Position numbers and translations under genes: made by a program | NCBI GenBank assembly: GCA_963969345.1 | Contig: OZ017770.1 | Span: 5,961,246-6,025,245, forward strand | DNA from: Turbatrix aceti | Taxonomy: Eukaryota > Nematoda > Chromadorea > Rhabditida > Panagrolaimidae | Length of the DNA stretch: 64,000 bases | Reading direction: 5' to 3' | Part shown: positions 22,001-33,500 of the stretch, piece after piece | How the letters are laid out: the number at the start of each line of letters is the position of its first letter | Position numbering within the stretch: position 1 is the stretch's first letter | The notes under the pieces: model-generated | What the model saw: only the letters and a program-made list of their open reading frames with translations | Told to the model about the DNA's origin: nothing | Databases searched by the model: none

Positions 22001-23000
22001 CAAGTTGGACTCGCGTTTGATTTGAGACAAATAGGCATTCCTTGGAACATCTACACATGGACAAAGTGGCTAGAAAGTGCGTGTTCCAGTACTCCTACGA
22101 CCATGATAAACACGGTGCTTGGAGATTTCAAAGTGTCGTTTATTGACAACATCGTGTTGGAAAACGCAAAAAGTTTTTCAAAAATAGTAAATAGATTGCT
22201 TTGTTTGTTTTTCACAAATTTTAATTTTAGCTCTTCAAAGTAATTCAATTGGAATGCAACAGAAAATACTCAAAACAACTAGTTGACAACGTTGCTAATA
22301 TTATTCAAACCGTGACGACTCTCTACAAAAATACCAGCTCTGAAATCATGCCTGCATGCGCTTCAAGCACAAAAACCGTCAAATCTTTGATTGATTCCAA
22401 GTACGCCGACAACGCTGAACTGTCGGATGTTCGCTTCAAGATAGACGACAAAATTGTCTTCGGACATCGCATTATTCTTGTCAACGTCTCTCCTGTCTTC
22501 AGACAATTGCTAGAAGGCTCAGCCAATACCGTCGAACTGGACAATGTTTCTTACAACAGCTTTAAGATGCTGATGGAATACAGTTATGGAAATCAGGCTC
22601 ACGTTGCAGATGCGCTACTAAAAAGTGGTTTGCTTTTTCAACTGGATATCATGGAAGCAGCACTGACGTTTGAAATTGATTCTTTGGTTGACGAATGTCA
22701 GCAGCTTGTCAGAAATTCTATTAACAATGAAACGTGCATTCGAATTTATCGTTTTGCGCAGGTAAAAAAATTAAAAATTGTTAGTCCGCATGACAAAACT
22801 TTTAACGGTATTTTTTTCAGCGATGCGGAGTCCTGTCGCTTGTAGCTGATTGTGAAATGTACATACTACAGAACATTCGCATATTGTATGACCAGGAACA
22901 CGTTGCTTTACTTTTTCAACATTCAGGGGAACGCAATGATCTTTGTATTTCCTTGGCTAATCGCCTCTATGATCTGTTTTTGAATAGTGAAAGAAAATAA
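19040..23000 (+). CDS. ABTB2: ABTB2/BTBD11-like ankyrin-BTB protein with histone-fold region
   Basis: About nine exons. The ATG at 19040 (MGIR|DKNG...) was chosen because its exon ends in phase 2 and splices in frame to the next; the ATG 9 nt upstream does not. Order of parts: a Ser/Pro-rich N-terminal region with PTDSGYRSSS; a histone-fold-like block (KLVDLVRPPLLRICNEMSRL, CIKAATQATTLYALSGSGAF, GKYYRWMIDSRIASI) as in vertebrate ABTB2; a middle region with LIQ/DIxxAARLLLP (DVMQAARLLLPNVDFPPYS); ankyrin repeats (GLTPLAQAVITRNEDAVSLL; TPLQLATMTGDIDVFQKLMS); a BTB domain (LSDVRFKIDDKIVFGHRIIL) and BACK-like helices to the TAA at 22998. These proteins are adaptor-like, and BTBD11 has been linked to inhibitory synapses. 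The family assignment is firm; function in this animal is inferred only. Confidence 0.9.
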
Positions 23001-23088
23001 ACAGTTCACTACTTATGCACTTCAAAAATTTCATACGGTGTTCTTTATCAACCCGCTAAGGGGTATCATAGCAAATCAAAGAAATTAT

Positions 23089-26007
23089 TTAGAGGTCAAG
23101 CCTTTGAAAGATTGACGCTGTTTCCGACGGCAGTTCGTCGCGAATGACCATCGGCGGAATCTTGGTTGTCATATCTTCCGTTAGGGTCGGAAGAGATGGT
23201 GCTCGAACAAGAGCAGTACTGCTTGTAACTGTAGCGTTGTTGTCCAACGCAGGTGTTCGCTTTTCCGACCCACAAATGAGCTCGGCACTGAACCGACGGC
23301 GAAGACGAACTCCGTTAGCCGTTGTGAAATCGGTGACTTGCTGTAAGACAATAAATGTTTTTCAGAACTTTTATTAGGCAACACTTACACATCGTGCAAC
23401 GTCACGGGCTTGCCTGAGGCGCTGTTGCCGAGATTTGGAGCTTTCAACGTTGCGCTTGTACACCAAAGTAGACAGATACAGCGCGTTAAAGCAAAACTGG
23501 GCAAAATACAGCAATCGGGCTATTAAAGCGATGACGTGATAACTTGCGGAACTCGAGTGACTCTTGCTACAAAGAACAAAACGTTATGAAGCACTAATAA
23601 TGAGCCATAGTCCCTTACTTGGAGGTAGACATAATGGATGCAATACGCAGAAAATTGTCTGGCGCATTGAGGAGAAGATCGATTGTCGTAATCATGAGCC
23701 AACGCAAGACAGCTGTGTGAGCTCGGTAAACGCTTTGCTTGCTCTGACTCGACATTTTAGATACTTTCTGTTCACCTTGTCTTTCTTTCTGGGAATAGTT
23801 CTCATTTGCAAGCGAAGTATACTGTAAAAAATAATTTTAACAAAAAGTAAGCATAATATTTTTGGAAATAACGTACGCTGTTGTGCTCTGCCGAACGACC
23901 GTTTTCCATCGACTCGGTTCTTACTGCCGAACGAACACAACAAAGCAATTTTGATGCTGAAACTAATTTTGGAAACGCTTTTCGAACTCCTGCCGCCTTA
24001 CGCTTGCATGATCTATGCTTTCGGAAGCTCGAGGAGTTTCGCTCGGCTACGCGGTCGTTGGAGCAAGTCTTGTTTACATGGAAATTAGGTGGTCGTGTAA
24101 TGAGCACCCTAACATCGAGACCAAACGTGATGATTGCAGGGACGATGTATGACAGAAACATTTCAACTCCATGAATGACCCTGTAACTTGCTCAATGACC
24201 TTAAACCTTTGCAGTGTTCGTTATCACCTATTCAAGTCTACCGTGGACAATAAAGGCCTTTCGCCACACGTATAATGCATGCCGACGACGCTGTATAACA
24301 ACCAACTATTCATAATCAATATGATAGCAAACAAAGAAAATAGTGCACCCTGTCCAAGTTGCCATCTACTGCTGTGCCAAAGAGGATGATAAACAGCCAT
24401 ATATCTTAACGCCGAAACAAATAACCAGCACCAAGTGCTGAAGCCCGTCATGGCATGTATCAAGTACATTGTTACCTGTAATGACATTTGTTCAAAACTT
24501 TAAAACTTATCTAACTTCATTAAGGATACCTTGCAATGCATAGACCTTGCCCAAGATGGAAAGTAAGTCGGACGGAAAAAAGTTGATAACATTACGGTAA
24601 CAATAATTGATATTAGAGAAATGAGATCAGAAGCCGACATGGCAGCAAGCGGCAAACCACAGCCCGTTTGAAAACGATCCTATAATTGCAATTTGAATTT
24701 TTTGAATTTTGATACACACCGATTCAGCCTTACGTAATCGGTATACGCCAATTTTGCCAACTGTATGAGAACGCCAGTGTTGAGAAAAACACCAATAACT
24801 GCTAACAGCATATATACGTATCCTGCAGCAAAACTTATCTGAAACAAAAAAACTGAAGTTCAAAATTAGTTTATCCGATCGAACCTGCATAATAATTCGG
24901 TTGGAATCAGAAATGCTGACTGCTTTACGGAATTCTATTAACCACAAAGAATCGTTGGACGCCCGTGTTATGTTTTTGACAATGGGAATTACAGACTCAT
25001 TTCTACCCGCTAAGTATATGAGAATTGTTGTGGCATTTTCGTACGCTGCACCTCGAACAACGGAATCTGCGGTTTCTGTGATATTCAGGAGTATCTGTCG
25101 ACCAGCGTAAACAATTGGTGATGTGTCATTGAGGAGCTGCATTCAAAGCGTGTTCTACAAATTAAGCCTTAATGTGGCGGTCGGAAAAAAATTAATCAAG
25201 AAGGTACAACACGCAAGCAAGAGATTAGAACACAGTTATTACGGTCTGGCACGATACGAGTCATAATGATTTCATTGTACATAATAATGTTAGGTCCGCA
25301 GAACAGTGTTGTATGGAATAATGCATCCTTAGAATTGTTTGATAAATTGTTGGTAAATATATGACTAGCGGCATTCTCACGCTTTTTAAGTAATTTTACA
25401 CTACTTTTGCCCTCAAGTTCAGCAAATGTTGGAGGTAAAGATGCATATTGTTTAAAAGATAAAGAAATAAGTATTATAACACAAACTAAATCCAAACTGT
25501 AGTTACTGGACCACTTTTGATACCCAAAGAATCTATTTTAATCATAACAGACTCATCAGGTTGCCCAAAGGGGTAAAAGCAACCAGAATGAAAAAAAAGT
25601 GTCAACAAGGGAGTAAAAAAATTTGCTTTTGTGCAGTAATTATATTTTTTACAGAGATATGTTATTTGCAGCCATTTGCTTCAGAACCGGAACAAGAGCA
25701 TAGGTAATAATGATCTTACTTCGGCTTAAGCTCAAGCTCACTGTCAAGACCGAAAATAATAATTCTAATCACATCCTACGTTTTTAAATGCGGCGGCAAA
25801 GTTTTAATAAGTGCCTTTTATAGGCAACGACTAAGTCAACCTGCGTGACAGAAAAGTCTGTGTCATCCAGGCAAACAACAAAATAAAATTTTTGAGACGA
25901 TGTTACACTTACGATGACACCACACCGTACACAATTGAAAAGTAAGTGATGCAAGCAACGAGTAAAGCCTTTTTTGCATTGAGAATAAGACAATTAATGC
26001 AGGACAT
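23089..26007 (-). CDS. Rhodopsin-family GPCR with long extracellular N-terminus
   Basis: At least eight exons. TM1 is AAGYVYMLLAVIGVFLNTGV, TM2 lies in MSASDLISLISIIVTVML, TM3 ends with SALRYMAVYHPLWHSSRW (LRY at the DRY position and a PLW loop), TM4 is LFSLFAIILIMNSWLLYSV, TM5 is FLSYIVPAIITFGLDVRVLI, TM6 is LMITTIDLLLNAPDNFLRI and TM7 is YFAQFCFNALYLSTLVY. The tail runs to the TAA at 23089. Before TM1 lies an ectodomain of more than 150 residues rich in N-glycosylation sites (NDTS, NITE, NATT, NESV, NDSL). The true start is uncertain. A good candidate is the ATG at 26007, whose exon encodes a signal-peptide-like stretch and ends with a perfect GTAAGT donor; how it joins the exon ending near 25210 is inferred. 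It looks like a peptide-type nematode receptor, ligand unknown. Confidence 0.7.
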
Positions 26008-28775
26008 TTGTGAGAATTTCAATGAGTAGCGCCAAACAGAAAAAAGCGAAGCGCTATTTATTGCAAGTGCGCATCTTGCAGCAAACTGATGGTTGACCGG
26101 TGATAGATAAATATTAATAATCATTTCATGCAGATGCACAGGCCGTGAAATAATCTTACTTTTTTTTACAAAGAAATGTAGACGGTACAGTCCAGAGAAA
26201 ATAACAGGTATCAATTATTCACACTTGTCACTTCGTAAGAAATACCCTCAGAGGAACAACGTGGTCCAAATTAACTATGCAATTGACCAGACAAATTTTT
26301 TGTTGGAGTCTTGCATGCTTGGATTATTCCATGATTATTTGGGAAAAAATGCATCATGAAACGAACGGGTTGGTACGCTGGTACCAAAAACTGGGCTAGG
26401 AACACGAAAACAAACCTGTTACTCACTCAAAATACAAACTTTATCGTGTTTTTATTTTATAGAAGCCTACAAATTTTGGGTGTTCTCTGAAAAGACGTGA
26501 AACGACTGGAAACTGGGTGGCACCCTATTCGGCTTTTACTATTCATAAGGCGGGTTTCTTCCGTTCCGGCATGCAGATTGCCGGATTGACTTTAAATCAT
26601 GTACTGCAGTTTTGACAACGGACAAGCAAAATAAAATGGTGTCTACTCATTTACAAACTTTATGGTTGTAAGGGAACTAGACTTAAAGCAGCCTTCAAAA
26701 TATGCGGAAGTGTCCAATGTTTAATGAACCAGAGGAATGCACTTGATCGCTGTCCTCCAATAGTTTCTATATAAAGTTACAAAACGTCACGTCATGCCCC
26801 AGTAAATTATGATAAAACTCATAACACAACATATGAAAAACAAATATCAGTGTTAAGGTTGTTTTTTGAAAAAAACTCCTTATTTTTTGTAAGCAAGCAA
26901 GAAAAGTAACGTAAAAAAATTACGTACGCCCAAAGACTACGTGTACGGTATACTGGAACACCTCCTGCAAAAACATAGTGCGTTATTTAATATAATAAGG
27001 TAAACTTATGCGACACAACACAAAACAGAAATATTAACTTATTATATTTTGTTGAAATCTTATTATAAATTTTGAACAAAAATCAAAGAAAAACGACGCT
27101 CTAGCTGTTTCAGTTCTTATTTCTTCTCCGGAGCAAACGAATTATCATGCAATTTTATATTTATACCCATGACGTCCTTAGGACACCTTTGAATCGTATC
27201 ACAAACAGAGAGTGACAAAATATCTCAAATGCTAGCATTACTTTTTTTTGTATCCGTGAAGTCCCAAAAGTAAAAGTGACTAAGCCGGCATTTTCGTTTA
27301 TTTTTATCCAAATACGTACAAAAAGGTCACTTTTTAAAGTTGCCCATTTTATGCCCTGGCCTCTGCTGAATTCCAAGCCATGAGTCGAGGTGTACAAAAA
27401 TTTCGCAGCACTTTTCCTGTTTATTGGGTCCAAAAAAACTTCCGCCTATAACAGATTAAATAAAATTGTATTGTCTTTATTAAGAAAAAGACAGCAAAAT
27501 GTGTTGCACGGTAATCCGAAAATCGGGGATTTTTGTATCAAATTTGAATAAATTTTTTTTTGCAATTGAGAATGCAACAAAAGACGTATGCAGCTGTTTA
27601 CCTCACCGTTAAGCGAAGACTAAAGTAAAAATAACAAATTCAGCAAGAGCAAAAGAATATTGCTCTACTTTTTTTGAGCAATTACTCTCCTAATTACCCA
27701 AAAAAACTTTCAAAAACACTGATACGTTGTTTTTTACCGAGAACGTAGTTGCAGTTCAAAAGCACCTTTTTGTGGGTTTTTTGCTTGGCAAAGATTACAC
27801 ATTTGTTTTTTTTGTAAAATAAAAACACAGATCGTTGATCTATTGCTCATCAAAAATAGGGAGTATCAAACGGTGGTACCTTTTAGAAAGTTGGTATCTC
27901 AGAGATCCGCGTTGCTAAAAAATCATAAATCACAGTAACCTATATACGATACGAGCATAAAAATAAAAATATGTACAACGAGAGTCAAAAAAATTGAGAT
28001 TAGAATAAAACAAAAACAGATTAAATGCGTTCATTACCCGACTAATAGCTCCAAAATGCTTCCCGTTTTGGAAGACAATGGCAATGCAAATCTGGAGTAT
28101 TGTCTGCAATTGAAGAAATTGCTATCGTTCAACTAACGTAAGCATTACCCCAAAATTTCATTCAGACAAAATCAGACAAATTATCAGATTGAATAGACAG
28201 AACAAAAAAATCCAGAATACTTCAAAAGCATTGGAAAACACATACTCAAACATTTCTATACTTTTTTTCAACATTGACATTTTAAATGATAAAACCTTGC
28301 TGCATGAGCTCGTTGCTGATTAAAATGACAAGTCATACTCATTTTGCAAGATGCCAAACCCCGCTTGTTTTTTAAATTGTTTATTACAACTACCCTGATA
28401 AATTATTTGCTTAATGTTTAATAAATCAGCTCAAAAATCAGCAAATGACCATTTTTTTGTACAACTGTTACAGCGTACAAAATCTTGCAGTAATTAGTTT
28501 GTTTTTTAATCTCACTTTTTTACACTTTCCTGGAATGTGCAAGTGAAACTGACGCATTTTTGGATAAAAAAACTTGACAGGTCATTACATGTACCCTTAC
28601 TTCAGCTCATTCCGTAACGCCCAATTAACAAAAACCTGGTGCGGGCCTAATGTGCACGTACTTTTAATAGTAAATCGGGGAAACACAAACCACTTTCTCC
28701 TGAACCCATTTTTTTCTTATCGCAATAGTTGCAAGAAAGTTCGTTACTCTATGTGTCTCCAGAATCAGCTGAGGT
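26008..28775. other. AT-rich gene-poor region
   Basis: 2.8 kb with many A/T homopolymer runs and frequent stop codons in all frames. No exon with convincing coding bias or splice frame was found. It separates the GPCR from the four-TM gene and could hold distal regulatory sequence or an undetected non-coding RNA. Confidence 0.55.
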
Positions 28776-29619
28776 ATGGACAGCGAGTCACTATCGTCAA
28801 AAGAGGTTCTCGGGCTCTCGCAATGCCTCGACCGATCCATCGAATATTTTCTAGACGCCTGCTGCCCGTGCTTTTTTCGTCACCGTGACATGAACCCATT
28901 TATCTTCAACGTAGGTTTTTTGGAGTGTCACCAAAAAAGGCAACAATAATGAAGACATCGAAATACTTGCAGAAACGTGACAAGAAGTACTATGCCTGGC
29001 TCGGACTTATTCACGTGAAAAAGCTAGTTGCCATCCTCATTTACATAAAAGCTCTCCTGCTGTTCATCTTTATGACATCTGTGTTTTTTATGAATGGATC
29101 ACCACTTTTTACTCTGGGTAATTTTTTAAATTTATTTTTTAAATTATTTTCAGCTTTCAGGCTGCTTGTTAACCTATTTATTGATATTGGTGTCTTCTAT
29201 GACCCTTTTCTACGGTATCCGGCGCTACAAACCCCCCTATTTTTTGCCGTATTTTTTTGTGAGCTTTGTTACAATAGCTTTCATCACGATGCAATTTTTT
29301 ATTGATTTTCTGGATACGGCGAATACTAAGGACACGCTGAGCTTTCACAGGTTAATGGGTTTTGTCTCGCAGGTATGATAAAAAAAAAAGTAAGAAGAAT
29401 AAATCGCATAAAGTGTTTAAATTACAGACGGTTGGTCTCTCACTTGAATTGTACATCTTTGTCACAACTTGGCGATTATTCAATTACGTATGCGACTATC
29501 TGATGCATCGAGAACTAGTGACAAGGAAGGGGTATTTGAATCACACTGAGAACGTTCAAACTGAGACCAGCAACAACAACACTGCCGCTGACTCTGAGTC
29601 CGAAGTCCTCGATGCTTGA
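28776..29619 (+). CDS. Four-transmembrane protein (LAPTM/DUF7027-like)
   Basis: Four exons. The ATG at 28776 gives a cytoplasmic N-terminus ending in a Cys-rich patch (DACCPCFF). Exon two has HVKKLVAILIYIKALLLFIF, matching the CxxxHVxxxxxxxG-type first TM of LAPTM4/DUF7027-like proteins. The third exon must start at the second of two tandem acceptors (TTTTCAG|CTTTCAG|GCTG): only the downstream one keeps the frame and gives TM2 (LLTYLLILVSSMTLFYGI) and TM3 (YFFVSFVTIAFITMQFFIDF). Exon four supplies TM4 (LSLELYIFVTTWRLFNYV) and an acidic Ser/Thr tail to the TGA at 29617. About 225 residues. Such proteins sit in endolysosomal or plasma membranes. The assignment rests on topology rather than on a recognised orthologue. 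Confidence 0.7.
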
Positions 29620-29746
29620 TGACGCCGACGGTGCGCATGTGTCGTTTTTTGTTGCGTTATTAGCATAACGAATTTATCCGTGTCTGATAAAATTAATGGC
29701 AATCGCCAGAGTTTGTGGATGACAGCCATTATAAATGATGGTGTGG

Positions 29747-30246
29747 TCAATTGAGAGGACCTGTGTGCCGGCGACGGGGGTTGTCATCTTTGGAGAGCAG
29801 TATCAATTGTTCGTTGACTGCAAAAAGTCCGTAGAACATGGACCGACGCGTAATCGTGTAAGCCATATCGTAATTTGAGTCAAAAATAGCCGTCATCCAG
29901 AATCCCCCGTATTTGTCTTCCATGACAGTTGCGATATTGTTTGCCTCGACGCCGGAATTTGCCACAACACCAGAATAAGTTTTCTGGATGGCACGCTTGG
30001 CAGTGTCAACCATATCACTGGTCATCCCGAATTTAGCCACGAGTTCCACCGGAAATATGCGTCGGATGAGAGTAGCATTCCTGTAATGAATGCGCAAAAG
30101 TGATTCCCTACATAAGCCCCCCTTCTTAGAACATACAATTTAGGAGTCGACGTAGTCGGAAGCGGTATGTACCGATTATAGAGTCCACAGTGGACATTCA
30201 TGACAAACGCTGACATCAACGGGACTAGTATGACGAGGACGTTCAT
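29747..30246 (-). CDS. Secreted dynein-light-chain-like domain protein
   Basis: Two exons. The ATG at 30246 begins a clear signal peptide (MNVLVILVPLMSAFVMNVHC). A 57 nt intron (AATT|GTATGT ... TTACAG|G) leads to exon two, which runs to a stop at 29747. Total about 147 residues. From residue 57 the protein follows the DYNLL/LC8 fold pattern: SDMVDTAKRAIQ for helix 1, NNIATVMEDKYGGFWMTAIF for helix 2 into strand 1 (LC8 has KEFDKKYNPTWHCIV here), then the strands ITRRSMFYGLFAVNEQLILL, which fit LC8 strands ending in VAILLF. LC8 proteins are cytosolic hub and dynein subunits, so a signal peptide is unexpected. The gene lies 260 nt downstream of catp-8 on the same strand. Confidence 0.72.
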
Positions 30247-30467
30247 CTCACACCACTGAGAATTCAATACAGACTACGCTACGATTCGAGGATGGAAGTC
30301 GTCTTTTATAAACGTCAATCGAAAGCAATTAAAGACGTCGAAGTCCGCCAGACCCGCCCTCACGCAACCCCGAGGTAAAATGTGATTTCTTTAGTCGGAA
30401 ATTGTTTTTGTCACTTCACAAAGGTCAAAGACAGAACAATTTCAAATAAATCAAAAACAACGTCATA

Positions 30468-30473
30468 TTTATT
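30468..30473 (-). terminator. Poly(A) signal of catp-8
   Basis: AATAAA on the minus strand about 35 nt after the catp-8 stop. Confidence 0.5.
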
Positions 30474-30506
30474 GGTACTCTTAATAATTAAATAACTTTC
30501 GATTGA

Positions 30507-33500
30507 TTATGCACGCATGTCTCCGATGGCGTAGTTGAGGATGCGGTCAATTAGAAATGCAACACTGAGGTCGCCAAGAACGTACGTGACCAGTTTACGC
30601 CGAAACTGAAAGAAAATGTGGGTAAATTAGTCGGAGCAAGGTACTAAAGCGACACAAACCTCGTCTGGAAGAGGAGCAAGCTGAATCTTCTCGTTGATAT
30701 CTGGCATAGCATTGATGGCCAGCAGGAACACACCGACACCCGAACCGACGACGCTGTAGAGCATTGGCTTGTTTTCAAAAAGGCTTTCCATAAAAGGACG
30801 GCCCTGAAAAAAGGTAAAAATAAACGTCACTTTTGATTGAAAAGAAAAGAAAAACAAACGCGGTAGTTGACAGCAAAGGTGGCCACCTGGAGACCGACTG
30901 ACATGATGTACACGGCTGTGTTAAGAATGTTTGGAGCAAAATCTGCTTCGAGATCAACTTTGGCTCTGAAAGTTCAAAACACAATAAATAGTTGAAATAA
31001 TTTTTTCAGATATAGGTAACTTACTTGGGCTCAAATTCGTGAGCTAGGCTCACCACCTGTATGAGACAGAAAAAGTGAACGGCAAATTGAAGGGTTACGG
31101 TAAGTAGAGTGTAGGCATTGAAAATGTTAGGTATGGGTCGCTGCTTTGAAAGAACTTTCAGAGGCTAAAGAATGAATGAATTCACATCGTAATAAGGAAC
31201 AATTACACCTACGCGTGAGCGTGACACAAACAAAAAACAGGCCGCCAAGAGTAATCCTTGAATGGTCGCCTGAGTGTCGGAAAATTTGACGCCGTCTAAG
31301 TAGAGGACGCTCTGCGAGTAAGCGAGGATCAACGCGTTCAACGCCAGAATTTTGAACATCTGAAGGGTCGTAACGAGAGTGCAACGACCCTGTTTGATGA
31401 CTTGGCAGATGGATTGAATAGACGTGTACTTTGACGTGAAGGGCGCAGCGATGGACGCGTCACCAAGCTTGATCACCTTGGCCGACTCTTCCTCGTCGAT
31501 CTCGCGCAGCATGTTGTCGAGACGAGCCTGCGTGCTGGAGACGGCCGGGTTCATCGGCGGGGCACCAGGACGCCGACCGGCGCGACGGTTGACGATGGAC
31601 GGCACGGGAGGAGTATTAGCAGGAACAGGCGAGGCGACAGACTTGGGCTTCTTGTTATTTTCGCCAACCAGAGGATGGGAAAGAAGGGCGACGCCGACAT
31701 TGGCATGTTTCAGGGCTCCGACATCGTTGGTTCCGTCGCCGCACATCAACGTGGTGTAGCCCAGCTTTTTGAAGCGGTTGATGATCAGCTCCTGTAAAAA
31801 TTATGTAAATTACCAAAAATCTTAAATAAAAACAAATAAACCTTTTGCTTAGGTGAGACACGAGCAAAAACGCAGACACTGGAGATAATGGCGTCCAGGT
31901 GATCCGGATAGTTGCTGTTGAGATAATCCAAGCCGGAACCGGTGAGGCAAAGCTGGTAATCTTTCAGAAACTGGGTTCGCTCACGCTTGTTCATGCTGGG
32001 ATTAACGTCCAACTGCTGCTTGCCATCCATAGAAGCCCAACGCGGCTCTGACCCGTCATCATGAATGTCGAGGATGCGAATGCTGCTGCCGGACGACGCA
32101 AAACGGAGAACCTCGGCGACGTGGCAGGCCGTGAGAGGATTGTCGCCGGTTATCATGGTGACTTTGTGAGACGACTCGATGATTTCGTGGATCATCGCCT
32201 GCGTGTCCTTCTTCAGGGGGCAATGAATCACCAGAAATCCAGCAAACGTCAGACGCGATTCGAATTCTTCGCGTTTGGGATCGCGGAGCTCTTGGTGGGT
32301 CATGCTGCCGAGTTCACGGGCTCCGAGAGCGATAATGCGGGCGCCAGAAAGAGCCAGTTTCTGATAGCATTCTTGGTAGTGCGGGGGAACTTCTGCGAAC
32401 TGAAAAATAAAAATTCAGTCAACTTCCAAATGTTTTTGGGCACTCACCATATCATGAAGGACTTCCGGCGCTCCCTTGACCAAAGCCAAGTAGTGAGGAT
32501 CAGGAAATCCAGGCACGGTGTAGCTGGCGATAACGCTCATGCGTTTCAGTTGGCTCAAAAAATGAAAACGATGCACAATCTTGAGCGCCGATGCTTTGCC
32601 TGATTTCGGCATGACAACTCCAGCTGAAAAAGCCCAACTGTTGAATTCATGCAAATTTTTAAGCAAAACAAACTCACATTTGGAAAGCGTCCAGTTGATC
32701 CACGTCAAACAAGCCTTTTCAAGGGGATCTCCGACGAGTTCGTCTTCGAGTTTCACCAGGCTATGGCATGCCGCCAAAACCTGAGCCGTGGTTGGCGGAG
32801 TTTTGGCCGTGTCTTTCTCGACGACAACGTTGCCATCTTCGTCGAGACTGTTTTTTCCGAGTCCAGCAATTCCTTCTACGACCAGAGCATCAGTAGTGAG
32901 CGTGCCAGTTTTGTCGAAGCAACAGATGTCGACCTTGCCCGCAAAAGGGATACGGAAAGGCTCTGTGCAGAATACACCTAAAAATAAGAAAAAATGTACG
33001 TCAAAATCCATAAAAACCCCGTTAATGTTAACCAACCCAATTTCTGCAGAGCAATAAGAGAGTTGTTCACAGCCAAAGAAAGCTCAATTGGCAGTTCTGG
33101 GGGAATTACACTCGTAATAATAAGTGAACACTCCAGGAAGAGCTTGAACTTGTTTCGAGATTCGTCCTTGGTACCCTGGATCCACAGGTAAGCAGCGGCA
33201 GCGACGGCGAAGATGAGCAGGAAAACAATGAAGCCAAAGGTCTCGAGGTTATTGGCGGTCACTCGCTTGACGCCGAACATGATGGTACGAAGAAGCGATC
33301 CCTGACTCGTGTTGAAGCCGGTTTTGAGGACGTAACACTGCACACCGCTGTCGCCGCCACGAAGGCCGCCATCGGATTTCGCAGCCGTGTGCTGAACAAT
33401 CTTAGTGCCACCGGAGATGACGTGAAGACGGGAGGAGGAATAGTCAAAGTAAAGCTCGCTGTCGACGTCTTCAATGCTTTCTTTCATCTGCGGGATGCTT

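Noticed and set aside
25142..25142. ATG at 25142 as the GPCR start
   Set aside because: It lacks a signal peptide and leaves the long sequon-rich open frame upstream (25200-25495) unexplained. It remains the fallback if the upstream exons are not confirmed.
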